64,000 nt of DNA from Saccharopolyspora shandongensis (GCF_900106995.1 NZ_FNOK01000022.1:1-64000), one strand, 5' to 3'. Shown: positions 16,126 through 25,342, counted from the stretch's first letter. The notes: generated from the letters alone by a model not told the origin. Numbers and translations: made by a program.

Positions 16126-16875
16126 ATGGATGATCACGAGGATCTGGTGGAGCCGTTGCACGTGCTCTGCGTGCTCGGTACCGGCATGGACTTCGACCTG
16201 GTCGAGGCGGCCGTCCGCGCGTACGGCGGGCCGTTCTTCTCGCTGGACCGGGAGTCCTCGGAGCACGAGCACGACCCGCGGATGCCCGACGCGTTCGAGG
16301 CCTGCCTCGCGCAGTTGACCTTCACCGACGACGACTGGGCCGCGGTCGACGAGCACGACTCGGTCGCGTACGTGCTCGCGAAGGGCGGGCAGGAGCACGC
16401 TTCCTTCATCTCCGAGCGGATGCTGGCGGTGGTCGCGGAGCTGTTCGAGCGCTGCGACGCCACCGCGATCAAGAGCGAGAGCAGCGGCCTCGCCCACGGC
16501 CGGGAGACGTGGCTGGCGCTGGCCGCCGACGCCGCCGAGCCCGACGTCCTCCGCCAGGCCTGGGTGAAGCGGCCGATCCACAGCGGCGAGGTGCTCCACA
16601 CCTGCGGCATGCACCTGCTCGGGGTGCCCGACGTGGAGCTGGAGGCCGAGGGGCTGCTGGACGAGGGCCGGCTCGGCGAGTGGGTCGAGCTGATCGACGG
16701 CCTGGCGGGCTACCTGCTGACCGAGCCGCGGGCGGCGGAGATCCGCGACGGCGAGGGCTTCCGGCTCACCGAGGACTCGCCGCGCTGGCTGCTGCGTCAG
16801 CAGTCGTGCGACCGCTACGACGACGAGGACATCTTCTTCAACCCCTACGGCTACTGGCGCCTCACGCCCGCCTGA
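16126..16875 (+). CDS. Hypothetical protein (conserved-looking, DUF4261-like at best)
   Basis: 249 aa, acidic, no signal peptide or membrane helix. Stretches that look conserved are LCVLGTGMDFDLVEAAV, GQEHASFISERMLAVVAELF, HSGEVLHTCGMHLLGVPDVE and ENPYGYWRL-type end (NPYGYWRLTPA). It vaguely recalls DUF4261 proteins, but I cannot confirm the family. The start is supported by a -10 hexamer TACGGT (16114-16119) exactly 6 nt upstream, so it probably has its own leaderless mRNA despite lying only 19 bp after the cyclase gene. Confidence 0.7.
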   Translation: MDDHEDLVEPLHVLCVLGTGMDFDLVEAAVRAYGGPFFSLDRESSEHEHDPRMPDAFEACLAQLTFTDDDWAAVDEHDSVAYVLAKGGQEHASFISERMLAVVAELFERCDATAIKSESSGLAHGRETWLALAADAAEPDVLRQAWVKRPIHSGEVLHTCGMHLLGVPDVELEAEGLLDEGRLGEWVELIDGLAGYLLTEPRAAEIRDGEGFRLTEDSPRWLLRQQSCDRYDDEDIFFNPYGYWRLTPA

Positions 16876-16906
16876 ACAGGCGTCGTGCTGGGCCGCTACA
16901 GCGGCT

Positions 16907-17037
16907 TGTTCGGGATGTGGTGACGCGGGGTTGCGGTGGGGCTCCGCTCTGCGGAGCGGCGAAGCCGCCTGTCCACACCTAGCTATCGGGGTGAACGGCC
17001 CGTTCACCTCGCCTATCGGCGCGAACGGTCCGTTCGC
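16907..17037. repeat. Composite family-2 repeat
   Basis: The 333-bp gap before the MFS gene holds a 36-bp block beginning TGTTCGGGATGT (16907-16942), a GC hairpin, and then two perfect 8-1-8 palindromes, GTGAACGGCCCGTTCAC (16991-17007) and GCGAACGGTCCGTTCGC (17021-17037), joined by CTCGCCTATCGG. The same blocks occur in the same relative order, inverted, at 44787-44978. The rest of the gap shows nothing else I can identify. Confidence 0.75.
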
Positions 17038-17208
17038 TCCACACGCGAGACCCGTCGAATCTTCTCGCCACCCGGGCGGGGTGGTTTCGGGCCGTTTATG
17101 TCGCTCGATGGTGTCCAGGTGTATCTGGCGGGCCGGTTCCGTCCTCTTTATTCGCGGGACCGCCGAAATCCGGCGGATGCCCGAACGGCCGGAGGCGGGT
17201 GAGGCAGG

Positions 17209-18897
17209 ATGAACGGCATGGGTTTGCGACGCCATGACCAGCGATCGGACGCCCCACGCGGCCGATCGGGCTGGGGCGCCGGGCAGCGCGGCAAGCGCGG
17301 TTCGTACGCCGAAGGCGGCCGGGAAGCGTCGCCCGAGCACGGCCCGGAGCAGCGCGACGAGCCCCAGCGCGCCGAGCACCGGTTCGAGGCGTCGAGCAGG
17401 GACGAGCGGGCCGACCGCCGGTATCCGTGGGAGGACGACCCGGACTACGACCGGCCGCGCAGCCGCACCCGGCGATTGCCGCCGCTGCCCGAAGACCACC
17501 CGGGCCGGACCGAGGAGGAACCCGAACCCGAGCAGCCCCGGGGCACGGCACCGCCCCGGAAGCTGACGGTCACCCGGGTCGCCGCGTGGCGCAGCCGGGA
17601 CCTGACGCAACGCGCGATGCGGATGTTCTTCTCGCTCGCGCACGCCGACGGCGCCGACCGGTCCGGGCTCGCGAAGTTCACCTACGCGGTGATGGGCAAC
17701 TACGCGGTGGACGCCGCGATGGCGGTCGCGCTGGCCAACACCCTGTTCTTCTCCGCCGCCACCGGCGAGAGCAAGGACAAGGTCGCGCTCTACCTGCTGA
17801 TCACGGTCGCGCCGTTCGCGGTGATCGCCCCAGTGATCGGCCCGGCGCTGGACCGGCTGCAGCAGGGCCGCCGCTTCGCGCTCGCCGCATCGTTCGCGGT
17901 CCGCGTGCTGCTCGCGGCCGTGATGGCGCTGAACTTCAACAGCTGGCTGCTCTACCCGGCGGCGCTGGGCTGCATGGTGCTGTCGAAGTCCTTCGGCGTG
18001 CTCAAGGCGGCGATGACGCCGCGGGTGCTGCCGACGCAGATCACGCTGACCAAGGCCAACTCCCGGTTGACCGCGTTCGGCATGGCCGCGGGCGGGATCT
18101 TCGGCGCGATCGCCTCCGGCTTCGCCTGGCTGCTGGGTTCCGAGGGCGCGCTGTGGTTCATGGCCGCGATGGCGGCCGGCGGCGTGTGGCTGTGCCTGCG
18201 GATCCCGGGCTGGGTGGAGAGCACCGAGGGCGAGGTGCCGACGTCGATCGGCTCGAACCCGGAGCAGACCAAGAAGGTTCCGCTGAGCGGGCACGTCGTG
18301 GTGGCGCTGTGGGGCAACGGCGGCATCCGGCTGCTGACCGGCTTCCTGACGCTGTTCGCGGCGTTCGTGATCAAGCAGAGCACCCAGCACGAGCCGTTCA
18401 TGCAGCTCGTGCTGCTCGGCCTGATCGGCGGCGCGGCCGGGGCCGGCAGCTTCCTCGGCAACGGGCTGGGTTCGAAGATGCACTTCGGCAAGCCGGACCG
18501 GGTGATCATCGCCTGCCTGGGCAGCGCGCTGGCGGTCGCGGTCTGCGCGGCGGTGCTGGCCGGGTTCCCGCTCGCGGTGGTGGTCGGCCTCGTCGGTGCG
18601 ACGGCCAGCGCCCTGGCCAAGGTCTGCCTGGACGCGGTGATCCAGCACGACATGCCGGAGCGATCGCGGGCCTCGGCGTTCGGCCGGTCCGAGACGATCT
18701 TGCAGCTCAGCTGGGTCTTCGGCGGCGCGCTGGGCGTCCTGCTGCCACCGGTCTACTGGATCGGGTTCGCGGTGGTCTCCGCCGCGCTGGCGCTGGTGCT
18801 GGCGCAGACGATCGCGGCCGGTCGCGGCGGCACGCTGCTGCCACGCCTCCGGCGCCGGTCCGCACCGGCCACCGCACGATTACGGACCAGGTCGTAG
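17209..18897 (+). CDS. MFS transporter with long disordered N-terminus (Rv0876c-like)
   Basis: 562 aa. Residues 1-115 are charged and disordered (rich in Arg, Glu, Pro), ending PPRKLTVTRVAAWRSR. A 12-helix major facilitator core follows, starting at FTYAVMGNYAVDAAMAVALA, with conserved VIGPALDRLQQGRR and MTPRVLPTQITLTKANSRLT. From memory M. tuberculosis Rv0876c has the same layout and lies next to a DUF2771 gene (Rv0875c), as here. The substrate is unknown. ATG start behind GAGGCAGG. The stop codon is part of the -10 hexamer of the next gene. Confidence 0.85.
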   Translation: MNGMGLRRHDQRSDAPRGRSGWGAGQRGKRGSYAEGGREASPEHGPEQRDEPQRAEHRFEASSRDERADRRYPWEDDPDYDRPRSRTRRLPPLPEDHPGRTEEEPEPEQPRGTAPPRKLTVTRVAAWRSRDLTQRAMRMFFSLAHADGADRSGLAKFTYAVMGNYAVDAAMAVALANTLFFSAATGESKDKVALYLLITVAPFAVIAPVIGPALDRLQQGRRFALAASFAVRVLLAAVMALNFNSWLLYPAALGCMVLSKSFGVLKAAMTPRVLPTQITLTKANSRLTAFGMAAGGIFGAIASGFAWLLGSEGALWFMAAMAAGGVWLCLRIPGWVESTEGEVPTSIGSNPEQTKKVPLSGHVVVALWGNGGIRLLTGFLTLFAAFVIKQSTQHEPFMQLVLLGLIGGAAGAGSFLGNGLGSKMHFGKPDRVIIACLGSALAVAVCAAVLAGFPLAVVVGLVGATASALAKVCLDAVIQHDMPERSRASAFGRSETILQLSWVFGGALGVLLPPVYWIGFAVVSAALALVLAQTIAAGRGGTLLPRLRRRSAPATARLRTRS

Positions 18898-18906
18898 GCT
18901 CGAACC

Positions 18907-19383
18907 GTGCATCGTGGACTGAAGCCGCTGCTGGCGGTGGCGGGCATCGCGCTCGCCGCCGGTTGTGCCGCCCCCAGCGAACCGCAGGTCACCTTCTACT
19001 CCCACGGGAACTCGGTGACCGTCAACCCCGCCCAGTACTGCGACGCGACGGGGCAGAACTGCGTGACGCCGCCGGAGAACACGGTCGGCGACCTGCGGGT
19101 GCCCGACCGCAACCCGCTGCAGATCTCGGTGCCCGGCGAGGTCGCGGCGGCGCCGTGGCAGGTGGTGTTCATCTACCGCGGGCTGGGCGGCGAGCAGCTC
19201 GACGGCCGCAGCCAGGTCTTCCCGCCCGACTCGCGTCACGCCTACACGCTGCAGCTGCCGCCGGACGGCGGCCGGCTGGAGCACGTGGAGGTCCAGAAGT
19301 TCTCGGCGGTGCTGACGCCCGGCGCCGACGGCGGCGTCGACTTCGGCATCGGCGGCAGCTGGATCCTGAACGTCCAGCAGTGA
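18907..19383 (+). CDS. DUF2771 lipoprotein
   Basis: 158 aa. A lipoprotein signal (LAVAGIALAAGCA, lipobox AAGC) precedes a compact exported domain: VTFYSHGNSVTVNPAQYCD, VPGEVAAAPWQVVFIYRG, FPPDSRHAYTLQLP. This matches DUF2771, a family linked to the preceding MFS gene in actinobacteria, so the two may act together at the membrane. A GTG start stands 6 nt after TAGGCT (18895-18900), so a leaderless internal promoter is likely in addition to read-through. Confidence 0.82.
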   Translation: MHRGLKPLLAVAGIALAAGCAAPSEPQVTFYSHGNSVTVNPAQYCDATGQNCVTPPENTVGDLRVPDRNPLQISVPGEVAAAPWQVVFIYRGLGGEQLDGRSQVFPPDSRHAYTLQLPPDGGRLEHVEVQKFSAVLTPGADGGVDFGIGGSWILNVQQ

Positions 19384-19413
19384 CATCCGGCGGGTCTCAC
19401 CTGCCGCGCCGCG

Positions 19414-20067
19414 TCAGTCGTCGACCAGCCCGGCCTCGTACGCGGTGATCGCGGCCTGGACGCGGTTGTTCGCGGACAGGCGCTGCAGGATCGTGCTGAC
19501 GTGCGCCTTGACGGTGCCTTCGGCCAGGAACAGCCGCCGCGCGATGTCCTGATTGGACAGTCCCGCGCCGACCAGCGCCAGGACCTCGCGTTCTCGCGCG
19601 GTCAGGGTCGCCACCCGGTCGCGGGCGGCGTTCCGCCGGGCGGCCTGGCCGCCGCGCATCCCGGCGATCACCCGCTGCGCGATCCGGGGCGACAGGTACG
19701 CCGCGCCGTCGGCCACGGCGCGAACGCCGATGAGGAGTTCGCGCGGATCGGCGGCCTTGAGCAGGAACCCGCGGGCGCCGTCGCCGAGCGCCCGCGCCAC
19801 GAACTCGTCCTCGTCGAAGGTGGTGAGCACAACGACCTTGACCTCCGGCTGCGCGCGGGCCAGCTCCGCGGCGGCGGCGAGCCCGTCGAGCCGGGGCATC
19901 CGGATGTCCAGCAGGACGACGTCCGGTCGGTGCTCGGCGGCCAGATCGATGGCCTGCCGCCCATCCTCGGCCTCGGCGACCACGTCGATCTCCGGGTCGG
20001 TCGCCAGGATCGACCGGACCCCGGCGCGGATCATGGCCTCGTCATCGGCCAACAACACGCGGATCAT
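19414..20067 (-). CDS. LuxR/NarL family response regulator
   Basis: 217 aa. The receiver domain shows the acidic pair D8-D9, phospho-acceptor D54 (VVLLDIRMPRLDG), T82-region VVVLTTFDED and K104-region LLKAADP; a LuxR-type HTH follows (LTAREREVLALVGAGLSNQDIARRL, EGTVKAHVSTIL). It is the output of the histidine kinase encoded just upstream; ATG of this gene and TGA of the kinase overlap by 4 bp. Targets are not visible, but the operon promoter is a candidate. Confidence 0.92.
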   Translation of the reverse strand: MIRVLLADDEAMIRAGVRSILATDPEIDVVAEAEDGRQAIDLAAEHRPDVVLLDIRMPRLDGLAAAAELARAQPEVKVVVLTTFDEDEFVARALGDGARGFLLKAADPRELLIGVRAVADGAAYLSPRIAQRVIAGMRGGQAARRNAARDRVATLTAREREVLALVGAGLSNQDIARRLFLAEGTVKAHVSTILQRLSANNRVQAAITAYEAGLVDD

Positions 20068-21050
20068 TCGTCTTCCTTCGTCGCAGGCACAACCGGGCAG
20101 GGCAGCCGAGCGGTCACGGTGAAGCCGTCGCCGGGCTCGGCGCTGAAGGTTCCGCCGAGCAACCGGACCCGCTCAGCCCGCGCCAACAGCCCGCTGCCGT
20201 TTCCGCCGTCGACCACCGGCGGCGCGTCGACGACGGAGTTTCGCACGATGACGTTGAGCCCCTTGGGGAATCGCTCGACCCGCACGGTCACCTCCGCCCC
20301 GGGCGCGTAGCGGGCGGCGTTGGTCAGCGCCTCCTGCACCACCCGGTGTGCTGCGCGGTCCACCTCCGGCGGCACCGCGAGCGGCTCGCCGCTGCGCAGC
20401 AGCGACACCGCCATCCCGGCGCTGCGCGCGCGGTCGACCAGTGCCTCCACCGGCTCGTCCGGCGGCTCGACGCTCGGGGTGCCGTTCTCCCGCAGCACAC
20501 CGATCGTCTGCCGGAGCCGGTCGGTGGCGGCGACGGCGGTGGCGCGCAGCTCGGCGGCCGCTTGCCGGTTGGCGTCGGTCATTTCCGGGGCCAGTTCGAG
20601 GGATCCGGCGCGCAGCGCGATCAGCGCCAGGTCGTGGCCGAGCGAGTCGTGCATGTCCGCGGCGATCCGGGCGCGTTCCCGCAGCCTCGCGCGTTCGGCG
20701 ACGAATTCCTGCTCCCGCTCCATCTGCTCGACCCGCTGCCGACCGGCGACGATCAACTCGGCCTGCTGTCGCCGGAACTGCCCGGCCAGCCACGGCAGGA
20801 CCACGAAAACGGCCAAGCACAGCAGGGAGCTGAAGCCGGCCCAGAAGTCGACGACCGCGCCGACGAGCCCGCCCAGCGCGGCGACCGAGAGCCAGGCCCA
20901 GCCTCGGCGAACCGGCAGGTGCCGGCCGTGGAGGTAACCCATCACGGCCAGCGCCACGAGCAGCAGCAGCCGCCACACCGCGCCATCGAGCCCGTAAGCG
21001 GCGAGCTCGCAAACCCCGGCGATGATCAGCAGAGCCGCACCGTTGCTCAC
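20064..21050 (-). CDS. Sensor histidine kinase (HisKA_3 type)
   Basis: 328 aa from a GTG start that overlaps the stop of the serine hydrolase gene. There are about four membrane segments in residues 1-92, a coiled coil (97-130), the dimerisation/phosphoacceptor box RIAADMHDSLGHDLALIALR with H134, and an HATPase domain (VVQEALTNAARYAPGAEVTV, GNGSGLLARAERVRLLGG). It is a typical NarL-class partner of the next gene. It has no large extracellular sensor, so it may sense within the membrane or via the serine hydrolase-like protein made from the same mRNA. Confidence 0.9.
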   Translation of the reverse strand: MSNGAALLIIAGVCELAAYGLDGAVWRLLLLVALAVMGYLHGRHLPVRRGWAWLSVAALGGLVGAVVDFWAGFSSLLCLAVFVVLPWLAGQFRRQQAELIVAGRQRVEQMEREQEFVAERARLRERARIAADMHDSLGHDLALIALRAGSLELAPEMTDANRQAAAELRATAVAATDRLRQTIGVLRENGTPSVEPPDEPVEALVDRARSAGMAVSLLRSGEPLAVPPEVDRAAHRVVQEALTNAARYAPGAEVTVRVERFPKGLNVIVRNSVVDAPPVVDGGNGSGLLARAERVRLLGGTFSAEPGDGFTVTARLPCPVVPATKEDE

Positions 21051-22474
21051 CCGGCCGACCTTACGGCCCGCAACCGAAGCAGCCGGAACACCGCGGTGCT
21101 GAGCCCGGCGAGCGCCGCGACCAGCAGCACGACCGTCAAGGGCAGCGGGAAGTACGTCATCTGCGCCCAGGTGACCGTGCGGCCGTTGCTGATGAACGAG
21201 ATCAGGCTCGGGTAGGCCAGGAACACCGCGACCGGGATCAGCACCGGCACCAGGCGCAACGCGATCCGCCAAGCCGGCCGCCCGGCGCGCTTGGCCGCCC
21301 AGCGACGGGAACGCATCGCGCCAAGTACGCCGAGCCCCACGGCCGCCAGCCCGATCAGGCCCAGCACCAGCTCGAACTGCTGCCGCACGCCGCCGGGAGC
21401 CTCGGGCGTCTTCCCCTCGCTCAGCGCCACCAGCCCGGTGAGGATGTCGTAGTAGTCGCCGTTGAGCGAAGCGTTGTTCGTCATGACGGCGAAGCCGTAA
21501 CCGGTCTCCGGGATGACCATCTCCGTCGCGGCGTAGGTGAACAGGTTCCCGTCGTGCACCAGCCTTTCCGGGCCGTCGGCGGGCTTCTCGATGCCCCAGC
21601 CCATGCCGTATTCGTGCACGTCGGAAGGGCTGTGCATGGCTCGCAGGCTCTCCGGTGCGACGAGCTGGCGCCCGTGACCGCCCTGCGTGATCAGCCACTT
21701 GCCCATGTCGGCGGCGGTGGTGATGACGCCGCCGCCACCGCTGCCGTCGAGGAATCCGGGTAGCTCCGGGCGGGAGATCCACACGCCGAACAGCGAGTTG
21801 TAGCCGTTGGCGGGCCGGAGCACGTCGTCGCGAACCGCGCTGCGGCTCATCCCGAGCGGCCCGAACACGTGCTGCCGCAGGTAGTCGTCGAAGGTCTGGC
21901 CGCTGGCGACCTCGACGAGCCGGGCCGCCAGGTCGTAGTTGACGTTGCAGTACTCCCAGTGCGTGCCCGGCTCGGCGGCCGGCGAACCGGTGCTCAGCCG
22001 CGAGGTGTACTCGGCGAGCGAGCCCGCGTCCTCCAGCGCGTTGATGTCGATGGTGCGGTCGGAGAACCCGGAGGTCTGGTTCAGCAGCTGCCGCACGGTC
22101 ACGGCGCGGAAGCGCGGATCGGCCATGCCGAAGCCGGGCAGCTGCTCGACGACCGGCCGGTCCAGCGCGATCTTGCCGGCGTCGGCGAGCGTCATGACCG
22201 CCATGGCCGTGAACGACTTGCTGACCGACGCGACCCGCATCGGGGTGTCGGCCGTGACCGGCCGCCCGTCGGAATCGTGGCCGTAACCGGCGGCGTGCAC
22301 GATCCTGTCGTCCTTGGTGACCACCACCGAGAACCCGGGCAGGTCGGTGGATTCCAGCGCGCGGGTCAGGTAGTCGTCGATGGTCTGCGTGGTCGGTTCG
22401 GGCGCGGCGTGTGCGGTGGCGGGGCCGATGGAGACCCCGATGGCCACCGCAAGCGCGATGATCTTGGCTTTCAT
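21047..22474 (-). CDS. Serine hydrolase (beta-lactamase class C / PBP4* fold) with membrane-anchored C-terminus
   Basis: 475 aa. A signal peptide (AVAIGVSIGPATAHA) is followed by the beta-lactamase fold with catalytic S83-V-S-K86 (SxxK), Y175-C-N177 (YxN motif) and HDG as third motif. After residue ~370 come three hydrophobic segments (LVLGLIGLAAVGLGVLGAM and two more), anchoring it to the membrane. Family members are esterases, DD-peptidases or penicillin-binding sensors. A -10 hexamer TAGGTT ends 7 nt before the ATG (leaderless). First gene of a three-gene operon with kinase and regulator, all junctions overlapping by 4 bp, which suggests a sensor or effector role for that system. Confidence 0.85.
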   Translation of the reverse strand: MKAKIIALAVAIGVSIGPATAHAAPEPTTQTIDDYLTRALESTDLPGFSVVVTKDDRIVHAAGYGHDSDGRPVTADTPMRVASVSKSFTAMAVMTLADAGKIALDRPVVEQLPGFGMADPRFRAVTVRQLLNQTSGFSDRTIDINALEDAGSLAEYTSRLSTGSPAAEPGTHWEYCNVNYDLAARLVEVASGQTFDDYLRQHVFGPLGMSRSAVRDDVLRPANGYNSLFGVWISRPELPGFLDGSGGGGVITTAADMGKWLITQGGHGRQLVAPESLRAMHSPSDVHEYGMGWGIEKPADGPERLVHDGNLFTYAATEMVIPETGYGFAVMTNNASLNGDYYDILTGLVALSEGKTPEAPGGVRQQFELVLGLIGLAAVGLGVLGAMRSRRWAAKRAGRPAWRIALRLVPVLIPVAVFLAYPSLISFISNGRTVTWAQMTYFPLPLTVVLLVAALAGLSTAVFRLLRLRAVRSAG

Positions 22475-22550
22475 GCAGGTGAACCTATGGATCAGGACAC
22501 CCCGGCCGGATCTGCCGACCGACCACGACCACCCCTGACGAAAGACATAA

Positions 22551-22584
22551 GAGGGCCGAGCGCACCGCGATGCGCCCGGCCCTC
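22551..22584 (-). terminator. Hairpin terminator upstream of the serine hydrolase gene
   Basis: GAGGGCCG (22551-22558) pairs with CGGCCCTC (22577-22584), with inner GCGC/GCGC pairing. On the minus strand it is followed by TTATGTCTTT, so it ends transcripts coming from cspB and shields the operon promoter downstream. Confidence 0.7.
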
Positions 22585-22635
22585 GTGGTCTGTTCAGTAA
22601 GCGGCGTCAGCCGCTTGCGGTGTGGGACGCAGCTT

Positions 22636-22760
22636 GCACCGCCGCGGGTTCTCAGGGGTCTTCTCGCGAGGACAGCCCCGACGTGGTGAATTGGCATTCA
22701 TGATGTCGGGGATCCCACAGCGAGAAGGCACCTGAGGTTCCGCCACCCGCACCGCCACGC
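22636..22760. repeat. Family-4 element, copy 1
   Basis: Left end GCACCGCCGCGGGTTCTCAG, right end CACCCGCACCGCCACGC, with inner inverted segments (GGGGTCTTCTCGC near the left; AGAAGGCACCTGAGG near the right). It fills the 320-bp gap between the serine hydrolase and cspB genes. An outer hairpin (AAGCGGC...GCCGCTT, 22599-22616) flanks the left side as in the other copies. Confidence 0.72.
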
Positions 22761-22794
22761 AAAACGCGCCTGGAAACAGTGTTTGTGCAGCTCG

Positions 22795-23187
22795 TCAGTT
22801 GCCCGGGTCGAGCTCCCTGGCGACCGCGCGCACTACCTCGCCGATCCGCTTCGACATCTTGCGGTCCGGGTAGCGGCCGCGGCGCAGGTCGGGCTGGATC
22901 TTCAGCTCCAAGAGCTTGATCATGTCCTCGACCATGCCGTGCAGTTCGTCGGCGGAACGCCGGTGCGCCTCCGCCACCGACGGCAGCGGGTCCAACAGCT
23001 TGACCTTGAGTGCCTGCGGGCCGCGGCGCCCCTGCGCCATGTCGAAGTCGACGCGTTGGCCCGTCTTGAGCGCCTCCACACCCGACGGCAGCGCCGAGGA
23101 CCGCACGTACACGTCCTCCCCGCCGTCCTGGGTCAGGAAGCCGAAGCCCTTCTCCGCGTCGAACCACTTGACCCTGCCGGTCGGCAC
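22795..23187 (-). CDS. cspB: Cold-shock domain protein (CspB, Rv0871-like)
   Basis: 130 aa. The cold-shock domain fills residues 1-65: [18 protein letters not shown] with RNP1 (KGFGFL), then [10 protein letters not shown] as RNP2 and [18 protein letters not shown]. The remaining half is a basic helical extension absent from classical 70-aa Csp proteins but present, from memory, in M. tuberculosis CspB (Rv0871, 135 aa). The GTG at 23187 is chosen because it gives the family N-terminus. It binds single-stranded RNA/DNA as an RNA chaperone. Divergent from a small membrane protein gene. Confidence 0.88.
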   Translation of the reverse strand: MPTGRVKWFDAEKGFGFLTQDGGEDVYVRSSALPSGVEALKTGQRVDFDMAQGRRGPQALKVKLLDPLPSVAEAHRRSADELHGMVEDMIKLLELKIQPDLRRGRYPDRKMSKRIGEVVRAVARELDPGN

Positions 23188-23429
23188 TGTCCTCACCGTT
23201 CCCTGTCGAATGTGCTGGCCCGGTCTCCGGGTCCTCGTCGTCCCTCTGGCTGTTCGCCGAGCGGAACCGAATGGCCCCGGCACGACGAAAGCGCCCCGAA
23301 AACGCCGCATTGTTGGGCGCGCCGGGACGCGTCACACCAAGCGTACCGCGTACCCAGCCGATAACACCCGTCCTTATCGACCAAGGCCCGCTGCGACACT
23401 CGGCGCAGTCGCTGAATACGCTGCTCAGC

Positions 23430-23636
23430 ATGGCAGCTGCTACGCCCAGGTCCGCGATCCTCCCGGTTTCGATGATCCTGTTCGGGCTGGGCCTGCTCGC
23501 GATCATCGCGATCTTCGCGCTGTTCGCCGCCGGCTACGAGAACATGCCGGTCTGGCTCAACCTCGCGACGCTGCTGTGCCCGGCCGGGTTGATCTTCGGC
23601 GTGATCGCCACGATCCTGCGCAGCCGCAGGCGCTGA
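23430..23636 (+). CDS. Small two-helix membrane protein
   Basis: 68 aa: two membrane helices (ILPVSMILFGLGLLAIIAIF and LATLLCPAGLIFGVIATIL) joined by a short loop, ending in basic RSRRR. The ATG at 23430 is chosen because the longer open frame upstream is antisense to the cspB leader. Not assigned to a family. It stops one base before the convergent HAD gene's stop codon. Confidence 0.6.
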   Translation: MAAATPRSAILPVSMILFGLGLLAIIAIFALFAAGYENMPVWLNLATLLCPAGLIFGVIATILRSRRR

Positions 23637-23637
23637 T

Positions 23638-24258
23638 TCAGGCCCGCTGCGCGAGCCATGCCGGGAACTCGGTGAGGTCGCGCAGCGCGACGTCGGCACC
23701 GGCTGCCGCCAGCTCGTCGACGCCGTAGGGACCGGTGGCCACGCCGACCGCGACCGCGCCCGCGGCCTTCGCGCCGATGATGTCGCCGAGGTGGTCGCCC
23801 ACGTAGATCGTCGCGCCCTCCTCGCGCAGCACTTCGCCCTTCGCCGCGGCGAAGACGTCACCGGCGAGCCGGTCGACGTCCCAGCCGAACGCCTTCAGGT
23901 GCAGGTCCGCGCTCGGCTCGTACTTCCCGGTGATCACCAGGATCCGGCCGCCCGCTTCGCGGACCGCGTCCAGCGCCCGCTCGGCGCCCGGCATCGGCTC
24001 GGTCAGCCCGACCACCACGGCCGGGTAGATCTCGCGGAAGTGGCCGACCAGCCGCTCGACCATCGGCTCGTCGAAGCCGTAGCCGCGCATCGTGTCGGCC
24101 AGCGGCGGCCCCAGGTGCGCCGCGACTGCCTCGCCGTCCAGCGACAACGCGAACTCCTCGTTCAGGGCCTCGATCGCGCGGACCACGCCCGGTCGCGGAT
24201 CGATCAGGGTCATGTCCAGGTCGAAGCCGACCACCGGCGCGCTGCGCTGTTCTGCCAC
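23638..24258 (-). CDS. HAD-family phosphatase (phosphoglycolate phosphatase-like)
   Basis: 206 aa. Motif [15 protein letters not shown] (nucleophile and acid/base Asp), motif II ITGKY, motif III Lys (AKGEV) and motif [19 protein letters not shown] are all in order, with a helical cap between residues about 20 and 80, as in Gph/PhnX-type HAD hydrolases. Substrate unknown. The GTG at 24258 (VAEQRSAP) is preferred over 24267 because a -10 hexamer TAGGGT ends 7 nt before it, the leaderless pattern seen across this window. Confidence 0.85.
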   Translation of the reverse strand: MAEQRSAPVVGFDLDMTLIDPRPGVVRAIEALNEEFALSLDGEAVAAHLGPPLADTMRGYGFDEPMVERLVGHFREIYPAVVVGLTEPMPGAERALDAVREAGGRILVITGKYEPSADLHLKAFGWDVDRLAGDVFAAAKGEVLREEGATIYVGDHLGDIIGAKAAGAVAVGVATGPYGVDELAAAGADVALRDLTEFPAWLAQRA

Positions 24259-24367
24259 ACGCACCACCCTACGTTCGGGTGACGCGCGCCCCCTTGACTC
24301 GAAACTGCGCAGTATCGAAAATCACGGTCATAATATTCCTCACAATTTGGCGAGCTGGAGTCGTTCA

Positions 24368-25342
24368 ATGACGAGCACCACCGCGCACCCCGCCCACCGC
24401 GAAGGTTTCCACTCACTGCAGGCCAGCGGCCTGAACTGGGACTCGCTGCCGCTGCGGCTGTTCAACAAGGGCAACGCCAAGTTCTGGAACCCCGCCGACA
24501 TCGACTTCAGCAAGGACGTCGAGGACTGGCAGCGGCTCGACGAGGCCGAGCAGCGCAGCGTGGCGGGCCTGTGCGCGCAGTTCATCGCCGGCGAGGAAGC
24601 CGTGACGCAGGACCTCCAGCCGTTCGTGTCCGCGATGGCCGCCGAGGGCCGGTTCGGCGACGAGATGTACCTGACGCAGTTCGTGTTCGAGGAGGCCAAG
24701 CACACCCAGGTCTTCCGGCTGTGGCTGGACGCCGTCGGGCTCACCGAAGACCTGCACGGGCTCGTCGAGGACAACCCCGGCTACCGCGAGATCTTCTACC
24801 GGGCGCTGCCCGAATCGCTGCACGCGCTGCACGCCGACCCGAGCCCGGAGAACCAGGTGCGCGCGTCGGTCACCTACAACCACGTCGTCGAGGGCACCTT
24901 GGCCCTGACCGGCTACTACGCCTGGCACAAGATCTGCGTCAGCCGCGGCATCCTGCCCGGCATGCAGCAGGTCATCCGGCGCATCGGCGACGACGAGCGC
25001 CGCCACATGGCGTGGGGCACCTTCACCTGCCGTCGCCACGTGGCCGCCGACGAGCGCAACTGGGACGTGGTGCAGGACCAGATGGCCAAGCTGCTGCCGC
25101 ACGCCATCGCCCAGGTCGAGTGGATGCCGGAGGACGCGCCCGAGGTGCTGCCCTTCGAGCTGGACAAGGACGAGCTCACGGCCTACGCGTCGGACCGCGC
25201 GACCCGCCGCCTCGGCGCGATTTCCAGCGCCCGCGGCGTGCCGCTGGCCCAGATCGACGTCGACGCCTCTCCCGAGCAGCTGGAAGACCAGTTCGGCGCC
25301 GAGGACGCCGCCGAACTCGCCAAGCTCGACGCCCAGCGCTGA
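24368..25342 (+). CDS. R2-like ligand-binding oxidase (R2lox)
   Basis: 324 aa. A ferritin-like four-helix fold with a complete Mn/Fe site: E76, E109 and H112 (FEEAKH), E175 (VVEGTLAL), E210 and H213 (DDERRH). The residues that form the Val-Tyr ether cross-link in studied R2lox proteins (Geobacillus R2lox; M. tuberculosis Rv0233) are also in register: V79 three residues after E76, and Y170 five before E175. It is thus an R2lox and not a true ribonucleotide reductase R2: the family binds a fatty-acid-like ligand and is thought to oxidise it; the true substrate is unknown. It is followed by a perfect terminator shared with the acyl-CoA ligase gene. Confidence 0.9.
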   Translation: MTSTTAHPAHREGFHSLQASGLNWDSLPLRLFNKGNAKFWNPADIDFSKDVEDWQRLDEAEQRSVAGLCAQFIAGEEAVTQDLQPFVSAMAAEGRFGDEMYLTQFVFEEAKHTQVFRLWLDAVGLTEDLHGLVEDNPGYREIFYRALPESLHALHADPSPENQVRASVTYNHVVEGTLALTGYYAWHKICVSRGILPGMQQVIRRIGDDERRHMAWGTFTCRRHVAADERNWDVVQDQMAKLLPHAIAQVEWMPEDAPEVLPFELDKDELTAYASDRATRRLGAISSARGVPLAQIDVDASPEQLEDQFGAEDAAELAKLDAQR

